Shown here: in pieces, positions 22,521 through 34,222 of the stretch
Position numbering within the stretch: the stretch's first letter is position 1
Layout: every line of letters begins with the position of its first letter
Assembly (NCBI GenBank): GCA_024195265.1
Contig: JAJLRJ010000010.1
Coordinates: 4,746,135 to 4,810,134 of the forward strand
Direction of reading: 5' to 3'
DNA length: 64,000 nt
From: Dendrophyllia cribrosa
Taxonomy: Eukaryota > Cnidaria > Anthozoa > Scleractinia > Dendrophylliidae
Made by a program: the position numbers and the translations under genes
Notes under the pieces: model-generated
Database searches by the model: none
What the model was told of the DNA's origin: nothing
Seen by the model: only the letters and a program-made list of their open reading frames with translations

Positions 22521-22983
22521 CATAAACGTACCTCTACAACCAAGCATAATTGGGAGTATAACAGTCTGTGTTTTTTTGGCGCCAAAGAGTATAATCGTGT
22601 TTCTTGACATTGCGGCATGGCATATTGCTCGTTGCCATGGGGATCAACCGTTGATCCAGCCACCAGTTACAAGCTCACCCTCTACCCACCCTCCACGTGC
22701 TATTATTAGCTCTTCCTTAACCTCCAGGACCGGGTTGTTTACAGCACAATAAAGCGAACCCAGGATTAGCGTCAATTTTGAATGCAGTTAAATAACTCAA
22801 CAATTGAAATTTTCCAAGTTTTCTTCCCTTCAGTTTCAACTTTAACCTGTCTTCACTACTTGCTAAAAATGACCTTTTGAAAACATTTTTAAACAGGGAA
22901 ATGAAATCCTCGGTAATTTTTAATCCGGGATTAGCGTTTACAACCGGGCCCAGGGAAGTTATTTGACATTACTCACTGGGTTT

Positions 22984-23388
22984 GGGGGTACTCGTGTTAA
23001 TTTAGGACAGGTGTGTTCCGCGAAGGATCTTAAACCCTAACCCTGTTAAAGAGTGGAAATCGAAAATTTATACCCTTTTTAAGGCCCTCCGGCCCAAAAC
23101 CGAAAAATCACACCCCATTTAATATAAAGACGATAACTTGCAATTGTGTGTACAGGTCGTTTATTTCGTTTCTGTCAGCGTCAAGGATAGTTTTAACAAA
23201 CCAAGGAGCCGATATATATCTTTTAAATACTGCAATTTAGCTCATACAATTTAAAGGAACCCTATCTAAGGATCACAATACCAAAACGTATACCCTATTT
23301 AAGGACCGCACACCTCGAAAACTATACCCTTTGGGGTGGCACATACCTATATCTTATATATGGGAGTACCCCCCCCACAGGGGGAGCA
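22984..23388. repeat. Element with GGGGGTACTC ends
   Basis: The left end GGGGGTACTCGTGTTAATTT is mirrored by TGGGAGTACCCCCCCC at the right. Internal TACCCTATTTAAGG-type phrases recur. Relatives lie at 26158-26370 (partial), 40981-41735 and 61915-62358. Confidence 0.7.
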
Positions 23389-24212
23389 TGTTCTCAATTT
23401 GGTGCTAATCATGGGTAAACTAACCCTGCTTTGAATATCTCGGCCCTGAACACCAACGTAAAAATGTTGCCCCGGCAACAATAGCATTACAGTTGTCGTA
23501 TGTGACCACTACAAAGAAGACCGCTTGCCTCGGCTGGTCAGTTTGAGCGAGATCTAATGTAAACGGGACTTCGTCAACATGGTCGCAAAAGGTAAATTAT
23601 TGTATCCTTATCGTCAGTGTTAGCACGCAATAAACTAATAGCAAACTAAACTAAAAATGAAAGAAAGAAAAACGAGAACAATTTTTAAAGACATGTTTCA
23701 GCATCCCTTATATCATCTTCAGTTTGTTGAGAATATTTAAGATCTGTTTTATATATACAGGCAAATACAAGGTACCTCATTGTTATAGTGTTAGCAATTT
23801 CTGCCACAGACTCACTGGGTTTTTTTTGGAGGAAAACTTGATGTACATCAAAATATGGTTGGGCTTTGACGCTTCTCATAAGCCATGGTTGAATATTTAT
23901 GCCGTGTATGTAAGCCATAAATTATTTGTCAAGCTTAGAAGATTTAAAAGTTAATGTAGAACAATTCTGCCGAATCACGATTACAAAGACGAATTGGCTT
24001 TTTGCACGACAGCCATGTTGGTGGTCATGACAAAATAATAATGAAATCGCTTGCATTAAAAAGAACTTTAATCCCAAAATATGAAAACGTCGTTGTTTCT
24101 GACGCCCAACATGGCCGCCGTATAAACCGCCAGTTGACTCCATTCAATATTTGAAAAAAGTTTCAAATTTTGTTTTCTAAAACATTCAAAAGCTAACCGG
24201 CAGAAAGAAATT
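23389..24212. other. Intergenic, nothing recognised
   Basis: Short overlapping frames on both strands only. No exon, repeat or RNA signal that I can support. Confidence 0.4.
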
Positions 24213-24382
24213 ACAGCGCAATAGCTTTCATTTGAATGGTCACATTTTAGGATTTCATCCACAAACTCAGGAGTTGGAACAACCTTGTATAGCATAATAA
24301 ACAGCACCACAGGAAAGTACTGCTCAATAGCTTTCATTTGAATGGTCACACTTTAGGATTTCATCCACAGACTCAAAAGTTC
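24213..24382 (-). repeat. Array of the ~107-bp repeat, about 1.5 units
   Basis: Reverse orientation; TAGCTTTCATTTGAATGGTC occurs twice and ATAATAAACAGCACCACAGG once. Confidence 0.88.
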
Positions 24383-25171
24383 AGAAAACAACTTATCTTG
24401 AAAAAAAAAACACTGATATTTTCGTTTAATAGTTTCCTGTCATGTTTTTAGCACTGTTCTACAAAATTGAATCATTTATTCAGTTAGAGGACACTATCAG
24501 TATGATAGAATAATCCCAGATACAGAAAACTGTAAGCGACTCGCCTTAACACTTTGAACATTTCAACTAACACACCTTATTTCCTCGTAACCTATTTCAC
24601 GGGTTACGTTAAAATCAGTCTGATGTTTTTATACCCGACTGATTTTGCTAAGTCAACCGGGAATTTTTACGTGAAAACCTGGCGCGTGGCGCGCCCGTGC
24701 GTGTGGCATACCGTGCGTGTGGCGCGCCAGTGTGGAGGTGTGAACTTGACAATGAACTTGAGAATGCTCTGAGGAAGTTAGCCGACAATCCGGTGTGTTC
24801 CGCCTGCGGGCAACTAAATGCTAATCAATAGCTTTGTCGTCAACAACATTTTTTTCGGCGTTGTTAGGTTCAGCGGCGGATGTTTTTAGCATCAATGAGA
24901 AAGAGCGGAAGCAGTGAAATGACGCTGCGAAAAATTCGTTCACCTGTGATGGTCAATTATAATGGAAGCTGTAATTATAGCTGTGTCATTCCCAGAGACA
25001 AATAGCCTGCGAACAAGCTCTCGGGCTCGAGAGCAGAGGTTGTGACAGGGGGAGAGGGGAGGAAGGAGCGAAAGCTTGCAGCCATGTCTCAGGAATTTGA
25101 ATGTCTCCGTTGAAAAAGGCTACGGAAAAAGCTGATTGGTGAAGATTTAGTGTGGTTGTGATGTTATGATT
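24383..25171. other. Intergenic, nothing recognised
   Basis: Contains a GC-rich patch at about 24680-24735 with repeated CGTGCGTGTGGC phrases. No gene is supported. Confidence 0.4.
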
Positions 25172-25216
25172 CTCCCCTCCCCCCCCCCCCCCCCCCCCAA
25201 AAAAAAAAAAAAAAAA
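25172..25216. repeat. Poly-C then poly-A homopolymer tract
   Basis: A run of C joined directly to a run of A. Homopolymers of this length are error-prone in assemblies, so the exact length should not be trusted. Confidence 0.9.
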
Positions 25217-25617
25217 CCCAGGCACCTTCCCTCCCGCCCCCGAGCCCCTTGATTTATGGAATGGGGACAGAACTAAATATAGAATGCAATTTCGTATACT
25301 CTTCTAATTCATTCTTATGTAAACAAATTCCTTGATGCATAAAAGAGGTCTCTGTCTAGCACGCTTCAGTTAAATGTAGTGCATACGTGAGCTTCTTATC
25401 CGCTGGTACATCGGTTTTCTGTTTCATCCTTGGCCTCACTCCGTCGTGGTTGTACGACTAGTGGTTTGTTTTTATGGGGTGGTAGTAAGGCGTACCTTTT
25501 GCCTTACTATTCTACAAACTAAAACATTTATCAAAGGTTCTTTGTAATATTGTAATACGCTTAATAGCGACGACTAGTACGCTATAATAGCGGCGATTCT
25601 TCAAATCTTGTGTGCTA

Positions 25618-25820
25618 CCCTTTCGTTCCCAGAGGCAAGTATGGAGACAGGTAGTGTAGTTCTAACTTTTGAGTCTGGGACAAAAACCTATGGTGTGACC
25701 ATTCAAATGAAACCTCTTTGGCAGCACTTTTGCATGGTACCATTTGTTTTTCAATATTCCAAAATGAAATTTGGGATTTTTCTTCAATTTTGATTTTTGG
25801 CACTCTTGGGGGCTAAAGGG
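25618..25820 (+). repeat. TTAA-type MITE with one 107-bp-family unit
   Basis: Left end CCCTTTCGTTCCCAG, right end GGGGGCTAAAGGG followed by TTAA. The interior TGTGACCATTCAAATGAAAC, GGTACCATTTG and ATTTGGGATTTTTCTT matches 10696-10901 in the opposite orientation. The left TTAA has decayed. Confidence 0.75.
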
Positions 25821-26157
25821 TTAAGGATCGACGCGGGATGCAAAAAATTGATTACGTGAGTCCCGTCATCTCTATCGATCGTCCTTCCTAATGGCTTCCT
25901 GTTATTTTTCCATTACTGTTCGACAAAATTAAACCATTATTGTTAAGTTTCCTATTATGTCTCGGTATATATATATATATATGTGTTTTTTGCTTTCCGG
26001 AAATGACGCTGAATTTGACCTGCGAGTGCTTGAAATTGTCGAAATCTTCAAGTATAAGCAACCGTAGACGAAAATCCTGCTGGCAAATTTTTGATCAAAT
26101 TGAAAATCTAATTGGCTTTTAAAATAAGTGAGTTTTAGCTGTAGAAGCAAAGCCTGG

Positions 26158-26370
26158 GTGGGGTACTCGTGTTAATTTAGGATAGGTGTGTGCTGCGAAG
26201 GCTCTTAAAGCCTAACCCTATTTAAGGGTAAAAATACGAAAATAGATACCCTTTTTAAGGCCCAAAACCGAAAAATGACACCTTATTTAAAGGCGATTTA
26301 GCTAATACAATTTAAAGGAACCCTATCTGAGGATCACAAAACCAAAAAGGATACCCTATTTAATGACCGA
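26158..26370. repeat. Partial copy of the GGGGTACTC element
   Basis: GGGGTACTCGTGTTAATTTA, then CTGCGAAGGCTCTTAAAGCC and ACCCTATTTAATGACCGAGC match the element at 22984-23388. The right end is missing. Confidence 0.6.
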
Positions 26371-26389
26371 GCACCTCAAAAAGGGAAGC

Positions 26390-27485
26390 AAACACCGATA
26401 CAACGTAGATTTTTTAAGTTTAAATGAGTTCTATATTTCGGCTGGCCAAACCAGCCTTCTTCAGGTACAATGAGGAAAATTTACATTGGTATACGTGTTT
26501 TAGAGTAACATTGCGTAATAAAGGCTATGCGTAAAACAATTAGAAAAATAAGATATTGAATTTGAACTGTTGGAAGCAATAAATAGCCACCGCTATTTTG
26601 TTCCATACTCTAAAAATAACAAAGCAACCGGAAGTGATGCAAATAACAAACCGGAAGTGGTGCAAATCACGAACTCAATACCAGCGCTAGTGCTGTTAAC
26701 AACACAAGTTAAATATATCATTAAGAGTATTGCTGTTCTCAGCAGCTGCACAATATAAACAAGTAATATTTTACCTCGTATAAGCACGTTCGGTATCGTC
26801 TTGAGGTTGAAATCAGGAAGTGTTCAAGAGATGCTACACCTTGCAGACTAGACCTAACCAGGTCGAAAAAGCTGTTCACGGTTACATTTTGGCTTTCAGT
26901 TTGGGGTCTGTCATGTCGCTGTCGCGTCAAGTGTTCTATGTAGTATCAGCCTTGCTTACTTTATTTGTATTCTTATTTTTAGCTGATTAGATCTTGTCTA
27001 GATCCTACGAAGACAAGCAGCATTTTCGTTCGCGGTCCTTTGTCACTTGTTCACTTCATTATTTCAAGAGATGTGCACGCACAAGTTCATTCCGGACAGT
27101 CAGGGTGGCGGTGCGGGTGGGTGGGGGTTATAGGCGCCATCGCCTCTTCCTCCTTCCCAAGCTTAGCTCCACTTTCCATGTATTTGCTTCGAATTTTGAT
27201 TGGCTTAAAGCATAATTTGCTTTGTTTTAATTGGTCATACGTTGGTGTAGCTTGTTAATTTGGGCAGTATATTAGTATATCAGCATGCAGCAGCGCCTTT
27301 GATTGACCCCTCCCTCCCCCGCTCTCGGTTGTGTCGCCTGTTCCACAGGGGTGGGGCGAAAAAAAAAGCCGACTCTTCAAACTATAGACCATTCCTAAAA
27401 ATACCATGACATTCTTCAGAGTGTAGGTGTAGCCTCGTATTCAAGAGGTATGCACGAGCTGCACGTGCATGCGACGCATCAACTT
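26390..27485. other. Intergenic with a possible retroelement tail
   Basis: At about 26430-26470 the sequence reads TTTCGGCTGGCCAAACCAGC then CTTCTTCAGG, a hairpin style seen near the ends of some retroelements; this is weak. The remainder is unassigned. Confidence 0.3.
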
Positions 27486-28272
27486 CTAGTATACATGTAC
27501 TGTAATGCCTAGATTTTAGAAAATAAGAACTTGTTTCCAATTTTAAGCTAAACAGGTTCTTGTATAGTCGGGGTCTAACTGGCCAATTTTAGCCTAACAG
27601 GTTCTTAAAAACTAAAACTAGCAGTAATCACAGATTATGGAGACGCGTTCGAAGGAATTTCCGGCGGAAATGAGCCCCTGAAAAAAAAACATTAGGGGCG
27701 GCCATTTGGAAGACCGTCTACCAAAAAATCTCAAATTTTACTGCACATAAACCACAGGAACACGAAATTAGGATTGCGTTCTTCGAACGCGATAAAAGTA
27801 AGTGAAATGACTGACGGCACACCCAGGGCAAGGGCCCTATATAGTCGGGGTCCTTGAGAGTTGACTCTATTCGAAATAGATTATACGCCATGCAAACGTT
27901 ATTTTCTCATTTACTTTATTAATATCACGTTTGACAGTTCAGTAGCTACAGTGAAATGACTGACGGCACACCCGGGGCAAGGGTCCTTTTTTATTCGGGG
28001 TCCTTGTTTAAAGCGCACCTAAACCCCAAGTTTTTTTTTTCTTCTAATCAACTCAATGTAGGTTGAAAAGTCGATAGTGAAATATTTCTTGTTTTTAACG
28101 TCGCGTTAGTGAGTTATAGAGATTTGCATTTACGAAATGCTAATTAGATGACGGCAAATCAAGACTCGTTTATTATACAACTACTTGTTTCCACCTCCAA
28201 GTAATATTTTTTTTTACAAATCAATTGACTATAAACAGTTTTTATTAGTATTTCTTAAATTGATTATCCTTC

Positions 28273-28342
28273 AACCTCGTTCCCAGGGTCCTCCTCTTCC
28301 CGCCCCCTGGACGGGAAGAAGAGAGACCCTGGGGACGAGGTT
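28273..28342. repeat. AACCTCG foldback element (also at 31462-31531)
   Basis: A 70-bp hairpin: AACCTCGTTCCCAGGGTC paired with GACCCTGGGGACGAGGTT round a short C/G-rich loop. The same terminal motif occurs at 54427-54502 and, decayed, at 55028-55113 and 49310-49340, so it is a family of short foldback transposons. Confidence 0.85.
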
Positions 28343-28712
28343 GATTATCCCGAAGCTGTGAACTGCGTATTGTAAATTGAAGTAGAAATAATGGTAAAGT
28401 CTTGATTTGACGTCATCTAATTAGCATTTTGTAAATTCAAATCTCTAAACTCACTAACGCGACGTTAAAAACAAGAAATATTTCACTGTTCGACTTTTCA
28501 AAGTACATTGAGTTGATTAAAAGAAGAAGAAAAATTGAGCTATTCGAAATAGATTAAGAGCCATGCAAACGTTATTTTTGCTTTTACTTTATTAATATCA
28601 CGTTTACACAGTTTACATATCCAGTCCATAACGGTTTATTTAACTTAACTGTTCCCTTTATTTTCCCCAAACAGCTCCAGTCCTGCCCTTGTTGCTTCCT
28701 TTTTTAATATAT

Positions 28713-28885
28713 TACACGGTCACCTCGTTAATACGGTCACCTCGTTATTACGGTCACTCTTTTTTGTCCCGGCGAAACGCGCACCCATACATTTTCTTAT
28801 AATGAAACCCCATTAATGCGGCCACCCCGTTACTACGGCCAAATTTTCATGGCCCGTTGGTGACCGTATTAACGGGGTTCCACTG
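28713..28885. repeat. Tigger/pogo-like MITE (also at 31902-32074)
   Basis: The right end reads GACCGTATTAACGGGGTTCC then ACTG with TA beside it. The left arm is ACGGTCACCTCGTTAATACG. TA-flanked CAGTGGAACCCCGTTAA-type ends are typical of pogo/Tigger members of the Tc1/mariner superfamily. Non-coding. Confidence 0.6.
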
Positions 28886-29209
28886 TATTGTTAAAGAGAC
28901 ACTTCCTGTCCCACCGAAATAACAAACTTTCGCTTAGCTTATTTCCATGTTATATCGCCAGATGCTTCCAAATATACAACTAAATTGGATAAAAAAATTC
29001 CATAGAGCAAAACAGAAGCAATAGTTTGGAGATAAAGTGCAGGATTGTAAGGATGGAAGTGGATTACAGTTCAACAAATTTGATTTCTTGACAGGCGGTC
29101 AAGAAATCAAAATTGCCCGAAATTGCCATTATGGTGAAATTTTGACGCTTTTAGCCGTTATTTTGTCTGTTTAGTTCATATTTCTTTGCTTTCGTCACTT
29201 TGGTCGAAA

Positions 29210-29880
29210 GTAATTACACAATTGCTTTGGTTTTGCATTGCTACGCTTTGTGGGGCTACAAAATCTCGCGCCACTTTCTCGACCAATCAGAAGTAAAACC
29301 AAAACCAATCGTGACTTGCTCGCACGCGTTTTTCCGCGCTTGGCGCCGCCGACGCACATTTCCCTTTCGTAAACGGTCGATGCCATTTTAGCGACACTTA
29401 GAGAAATTTTCACAAATTTTAGAATTATTTTTTCTATCAGAAAAAGAAAAATGCAATTAATTAACTAGGATCGAACCCGGAACCTCTGCATGCTAACATC
29501 TCTCCTTTACCACTAGACCACTGGGTTGATCCGGCAAACCCACGAAAATTTTAATTATAAAAGATGCTTTTCTTAATATATATCAATAACGGGTCACCCT
29601 AACCCTTAATCTTACCTAACCGCGAATCTAGCTTAGATCTAATAATCGCTTTACCTAGGCCCAATTTTATCAAATAATGATAGCCTATTTTCGTCCCAAT
29701 CCAGGCATAAACTAGAGAGAAATAGCATCGACCATTACAAAAGACCTGGTTACTAATGAATGCTAATGTTGGCATCGACCGTTAAAAATGGCATCGACCG
29801 TTTACGAAAGGGAAATCAGCGCCGCCGACATGTAACTGCTTCGAGCTCTGATTGGTTCATTGGATTGTTTACGACGCATC
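29210..29880. repeat. CAATTGAG-family MITE split by a nested 459-bp element (copy 1)
   Basis: Outer MITE pieces (GTAATTACACAATTGCTTTG ... GCACGCGTTTTTCCGCGC, then CTTCGAGCTCTGATTGG) match the intact copy at 60925-61206. The inner element at about 29358-29816 has inverted ends ATTTCCCTTTCGTAAACGG and CCGTTTACGAAAGGGAAAT, with GCGCCGCCGAC on both sides as a probable 11-bp target duplication, a length compatible with Mutator-like elements. The second copy is at 32399-33125, where the outer MITE is complete to its right end. Confidence 0.75.
29463..29532 (-). other. tRNA-like sequence, degenerate (also at 32652-32721)
   Basis: On the minus strand TGGTCTAGTGGTAAAGGA resembles a polymerase III A box and GGGTTCGATCC a B box, at the right spacing for a tRNA. 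The acceptor, anticodon and T stems do not pair well, so this is a tRNA pseudogene or a tRNA-derived SINE head, not a working tRNA. It lies inside the nested inverted-repeat element. Confidence 0.5.
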
Positions 29881-30674
29881 AACTTCTGTGTCTGGTGACT
29901 AAGGGTTGTTTTTAAAAATGACACCATTAATAAATCATTACGGGCCGGGTCATTAAGAGTAGTTTTTATACAATTCAAGGCGTGACTGAAATGGCATCCA
30001 CATCAATACAACCAAAACATCGTTTGAATTAAGACGAGCGAAACGTTAATATTTCTCGACTAAAAAAGATATGCCAGCAATATTACTTACTGATAAATAA
30101 AGAAATATCAATGGTAAATGCGAAGCTCGGTGATGAAATGAGAAAGATCAGTGTATTTGTCATCCTCACTGTCACGAACGTGAGCTAACGTGGGACATAA
30201 CAATGAAAGGAAAAAGCACGCGTGTCAAACATGAACCAAGTATACAGTAAACACCCGCAAGTAAGAACCTGCATTTTCCCAAGTTAGCCTAAACAGGTTC
30301 TTACATAAATGGTAATTAGCACAAATTACACTATTTAGGTTCTTAAATATGTTCTTATTTTCTGAAGAAAAAAATTACATTATAGCTAATAGAATTTAGT
30401 GGTATTCAGCCTATTCCTATATAAAATCTGCATACCAAGTAAGTATTTGTGTAAAAATGACTATAATAAGAAAAATTGAAGCACTGATCACACGAATTTT
30501 GAAGTCTCCTTCAGAACATGACGTTATCGCGTTCGAAGAACGCAATCTTAATTTCGCGTTGGTTGTCCTGTGGTTTATGTGCAGCTTCCAAATGGCCGCC
30601 CCTATTGGTTTTTTACAGGGGCTCATTTCCGCCGGAAATTCCTTCGAACGCGTCTCCATAATCTGTGATTACTG

Positions 30675-33064
30675 CTAGTATACATGTACTGTAATGCCTA
30701 GATTTTAGAAAATAAGAACTTGTTTCCAATTTTAAGCTAAACAGGTTCTTGTATAGTCGGGGTCTAACTGGCCAATTTTAGCCTAACAGGTTCTTAAAAA
30801 CTAAAACTAGCAGTAATCACAGATTATGGAGACGCGTTCGAAGGAATTTCCGGCGGAAATGAGCCCCTGAAAAAAAAACATTAGGGGCGGCCATTTGGAA
30901 GACCGTCTACCAAAAAATCTCAAATTTTACTGCACATAAACCACAGGAACACGAAATTAGGATTGCGTTCTTCGAACGCGATAAAAGTAAGTGAAATGAC
31001 TGACGGCACACCCAGGGCAAGGGCCCTATATAGTCGGGGTCCTTGAGAGTTGACTCTATTCGAAATAGATTATACGCCATGCAAACGTTATTTTCTCATT
31101 TACTTTATTAATATCACGTTTGACAGTTCAGTAGCTACAGTGAAATGACTGACGGCACACCCGGGGCAAGGGTCCTTTTTTATTCGGGGTCCTTGTTTAA
31201 AGCGCACCTAAACCCCAAGTTTTTTTTTTCTTCTAATCAACTCAATGTAGGTTGAAAAGTCGATAGTGAAATATTTCTTGTTTTTAACGTCGCGTTAGTG
31301 AGTTATAGAGATTTGCATTTACGAAATGCTAATTAGATGACGGCAAATCAAGACTCGTTTATTATACAACTACTTGTTTCCACCTCCAAGTAATATTTTT
31401 TTTTACAAATCAATTGACTATAAACAGTTTTTATTAGTATTTCTTAAATTGATTATCCTTCAACCTCGTTCCCAGGGTCCTCCTCTTCCCGCCCCCTGGA
31501 CGGGAAGAAGAGAGACCCTGGGGACGAGGTTGATTATCCCGAAGCTGTGAACTGCGTATTGTAAATTGAAGTAGAAATAATGGTAAAGTCTTGATTTGAC
31601 GTCATCTAATTAGCATTTTGTAAATTCAAATCTCTAAACTCACTAACGCGACGTTAAAAACAAGAAATATTTCACTGTTCGACTTTTCAAAGTACATTGA
31701 GTTGATTAAAAGAAGAAGAAAAATTGAGCTATTCGAAATAGATTAAGAGCCATGCAAACGTTATTTTTGCTTTTACTTTATTAATATCACGTTTACACAG
31801 TTTACATATCCAGTCCATAACGGTTTATTTAACTTAACTGTTCCCTTTATTTTCCCCAAACAGCTCCAGTCCTGCCCTTGTTGCTTCCTTTTTTAATATA
31901 TTACACGGTCACCTCGTTAATACGGTCACCTCGTTATTACGGTCACTCTTTTTTGTCCCGGCGAAACGCGCACCCATACATTTTCTTATAATGAAACCCC
32001 ATTAATGCGGCCACCCCGTTACTACGGCCAAATTTTCATGGCCCGTTGGTGACCGTATTAACGGGGTTCCACTGTATTGTTAAAGAGACACTTCCTGTCC
32101 CACCGAAATAACAAACTTTCGCTTAGCTTATTTCCATGTTATATCGCCAGATGCTTCCAAATATACAACTAAATTGGATAAAAAAATTCCATAGAGCAAA
32201 ACAGAAGCAATAGTTTGGAGATAAAGTGCAGGATTGTAAGGATGGAAGTGGATTACAGTTCAACAAATTTGATTTCTTGACAGGCGGTCAAGAAATCAAA
32301 ATTGCCCGAAATTGCCATTATGGTGAAATTTTGACGCTTTTAGCCGTTATTTTGTCTGTTTAGTTCATATTTCTTTGCTTTCGTCACTTTGGTCGAAAGT
32401 AATTACACAATTGCTTTGGTTTTGCATTGCTACGCTTTGTGGGGCTACAAAATCTCGCGCCACTTTCTCGACCAATCAGAAGTAAAACCAAAACCAATCG
32501 TGACTTGCTCGCACGCGTTTTTCCGCGCTTGGCGCCGCCGACGCACATTTCCCTTTCGTAAACGGTCGATGCCATTTTAGCGACACTTAGAGAAATTTTC
32601 ACAAATTTTAGAATTATTTTTTCTATCAGAAAAAGAAAAATGCAATTAATTAACTAGGATCGAACCCGGAACCTCTGCATGCTAACATCTCTCCTTTACC
32701 ACTAGACCACTGGGTTGATCCGGCAAACCCACGAAAATTTTAATTATAAAAGATGCTTTTCTTAATATATATCAATAACGGGTCACCCTAACCCTTAATC
32801 TTACCTAACCGCGAATCTAGCTTAGATCTAATAATCGCTTTACCTAGGCCCAATTTTATCAAATAATGATAGCCTATTTTCGTCCCAATCCAGGCATAAA
32901 CTAGAGAGAAATAGCATCGACCATTACAAAAGACCTGGTTACTAATGAATGCTAATGTTGGCATCGACCGTTAAAAATGGCATCGACCGTTTACGAAAGG
33001 GAAATCAGCGCCGCCGACATGTAACTGCTTCGAGCTCTGATTGGTTCATTGGATTGTTTACGAC
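30675..33064 (+). repeat. 2.39-kb direct repeat, copy 2
   Basis: Same content and order as 27486-29875. It begins exactly at the CTAG bordering the 3.05-kb element. On its right the sequence continues smoothly into the rest of the outer MITE (TGCTGTGATTGGTCAGAG ...), so the copy 2 border looks ancestral and the copy 1 right border (GACGCATCAAC...) derived. Confidence 0.92.
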
Positions 33065-33233
33065 TGCTGTGATTGGTCAGAGTAATTACTTTGGTTTTGG
33101 TTTTACGACACAATTGAAAACTGTTCTAAAGCAAGTTTAAACCAAGCTCCTGGCCATAATCATGAAAACATACGATAGATCAGCCGGAACAGTGTCCCTT
33201 TTAATGAAATGTTTCGTTATTTTCATTTTTTAC

Positions 33234-33239
33234 TTTATT
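33234..33239 (-). promoter_or_regulatory. Possible polyadenylation signal for the ShKT exons
   Basis: TTTATT on the plus strand is AATAAA on the minus strand, about 150 bp after the proposed stop codon at 33389-33391. Confidence 0.35.
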
Positions 33240-33388
33240 AATGTCCCGTTTACTCAGTTTACATTGCTCCAGAACGGTTGATTTAGTTTAATCCCGTTAT
33301 TTTCCCCAAACAGTTCCAGTCGAGCCCTTGTTTCTTACTTTCTTGTTTAATTATTGTTAAACAGCAGGCTCAAAGTTTAGTTGCTTCA

Positions 33389-33408
33389 TTAGTCCAGTTT
33401 TGTGTCAG
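33389..33408 (-). CDS. Proposed terminal exon (gene B or separate ShKT gene)
   Basis: After a strong acceptor (TTTTTCTTTCAG) the phase-1 frame encodes five residues, DTKLD, then TAA; the first two bases complete a codon with the previous exon. Only phase and splice-site quality support it. In the other two frames the acceptor also opens short tails, so this call rests on the phase-1 reading of the two ShKT exons. Confidence 0.45.
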
Positions 33409-33689
33409 CTGAAAGAAAAAGACAAAAAAATAATTGCAGTTTATACTTTCGTTCAGTGGTAGTTTCACTGCAGAGTGAAATCGTGGTTTACCCACTAGCC
33501 TGTTCCAGACGTTCAGAACAATTATGGAAAAATAAAAATCGTTGGGTAACTTTAATTTCTGAGAAATCACCTTAACTGCTCGACCACGCCTGCCTTTTGT
33601 AATACCTAATTGGGTCTCTTGGACGTTTTGCGACATAAAAGTTTACTTTGATCAGTACAACAAAGAGTAAATAGAATTAGACAACTTAC

Positions 33690-33791
33690 AGCATGTTTTA
33701 CAGCTCCTTCTGCAGTTGACGAGGACAGACGGATAGTGGCACCACTGGCGGTATAATCTGCAGAAGACCTCAGGCCACCTATCCGCACAAG
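33690..33791 (-). CDS. ShKT domain exon 2
   Basis: A 102-bp exon, phase 1 to phase 1, acceptor CATGTTTAG and donor TGCT|GTAAGT. In this phase it encodes a six-cysteine ShKT domain with spacing C-x8-C-x6-C-x8-C-x3-C-x2-C, opening CADRWPEVFC and closing NCRRSCKTC. ShKT domains occur in extracellular matrix and peptidase-associated proteins as well as in cnidarian potassium-channel blockers, so the domain alone does not imply a toxin. The lysine-tyrosine dyad used by channel-blocking members is not evident at the expected place. Another frame is also open through the exon, but only this one gives the cysteine pattern. Confidence 0.8.
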
Positions 33792-34000
33792 CTAAACATG
33801 ACAATACACACAGTTACTAAGGAGCAATGTCATGGAGATTTTGTCGTTTTTAGGGTCAAAACTGTCCCAAATGTAAAACGACTTATTTATGTCAAACACA
33901 AAATGTTTATAGGACACCAAGAGGAAGAGGGTACAACCATAATAAGAGTTTTAGCAAGTTTTCCGAGACATAAGGTGATAAATGTGATTTGTGCGCTATA

Positions 34001-34222
34001 GAGCGGTTTTCAATTGAGTGGGGTAAAACCAAAACCAAAGTAATTACTCTGACCAATCACAGCAGTCGTAAACAATCCAATGAACCAATCAGAGCTCGAA
34101 GCAATTACATGTTGGCGGCGCCAAGCGCGGTAAAACGCGTGCGAGCAATCAATCACAAAGCGTAGCAATGCAAAACCAAAGCAATTGTGTTATTACTTTC
34201 GACACTCAATTGAAAACTGGTC
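34001..34222 (-). repeat. TA-flanked CAATTGAG-family MITE
   Basis: Ends GAGCGGTTTTCAATTGAG and CTCAATTGAAAACTGGTC with TA on both sides. The interior is the reverse complement of 60925-61206 with a deletion. Tc1/mariner-type target preference is inferred from the TA. Confidence 0.85.

Larger units (their letters stand above)
27486..29875 (+). repeat. 2.39-kb direct repeat, copy 1
   Basis: This block appears again at 30675-33064 with a constant offset of 3189 bp. Every stretch I compared was identical, including foldback, MITE and tRNA-like sequences. The 799-bp spacer (29876-30674) is not repeated. The 16 bases CGACGCATCAACTTCT lie at both borders of this copy (27472-27487 and 29872-29887). 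The identity suggests a very recent tandem duplication or an assembly artefact such as two haplotypes joined in series. Confidence 0.92.
27622..30674. mobile_element. 3.05-kb element with long inverted ends and CTAG flanks
   Basis: Left end CAGTAATCACAGATTATGGA continues into GACGCGTTCGAAGGAATTTC and CGGCGGAAATGAGCCCCTG. The right end is the exact inverse over about 60 bp, with weaker match for another 120 bp. CTAG stands on both sides (27618-27621, 30675-30678), as a 4-bp target duplication would. No transposase frame is visible. A second left end lies at 30811 within the direct repeat, without a matching right end. Confidence 0.65.

Noticed and set aside
29195..29413. Frames of 63 and 72 codons duplicated exactly at 32384-32602
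   Set aside because: They lie across MITE sequence inside the direct repeat; duplication of the DNA explains their identity.
33540..33605. tRNA-like A box (GTGGTCGAGCAGTTAAGG on the minus strand)
   Set aside because: No B box or cloverleaf follows at a suitable distance.
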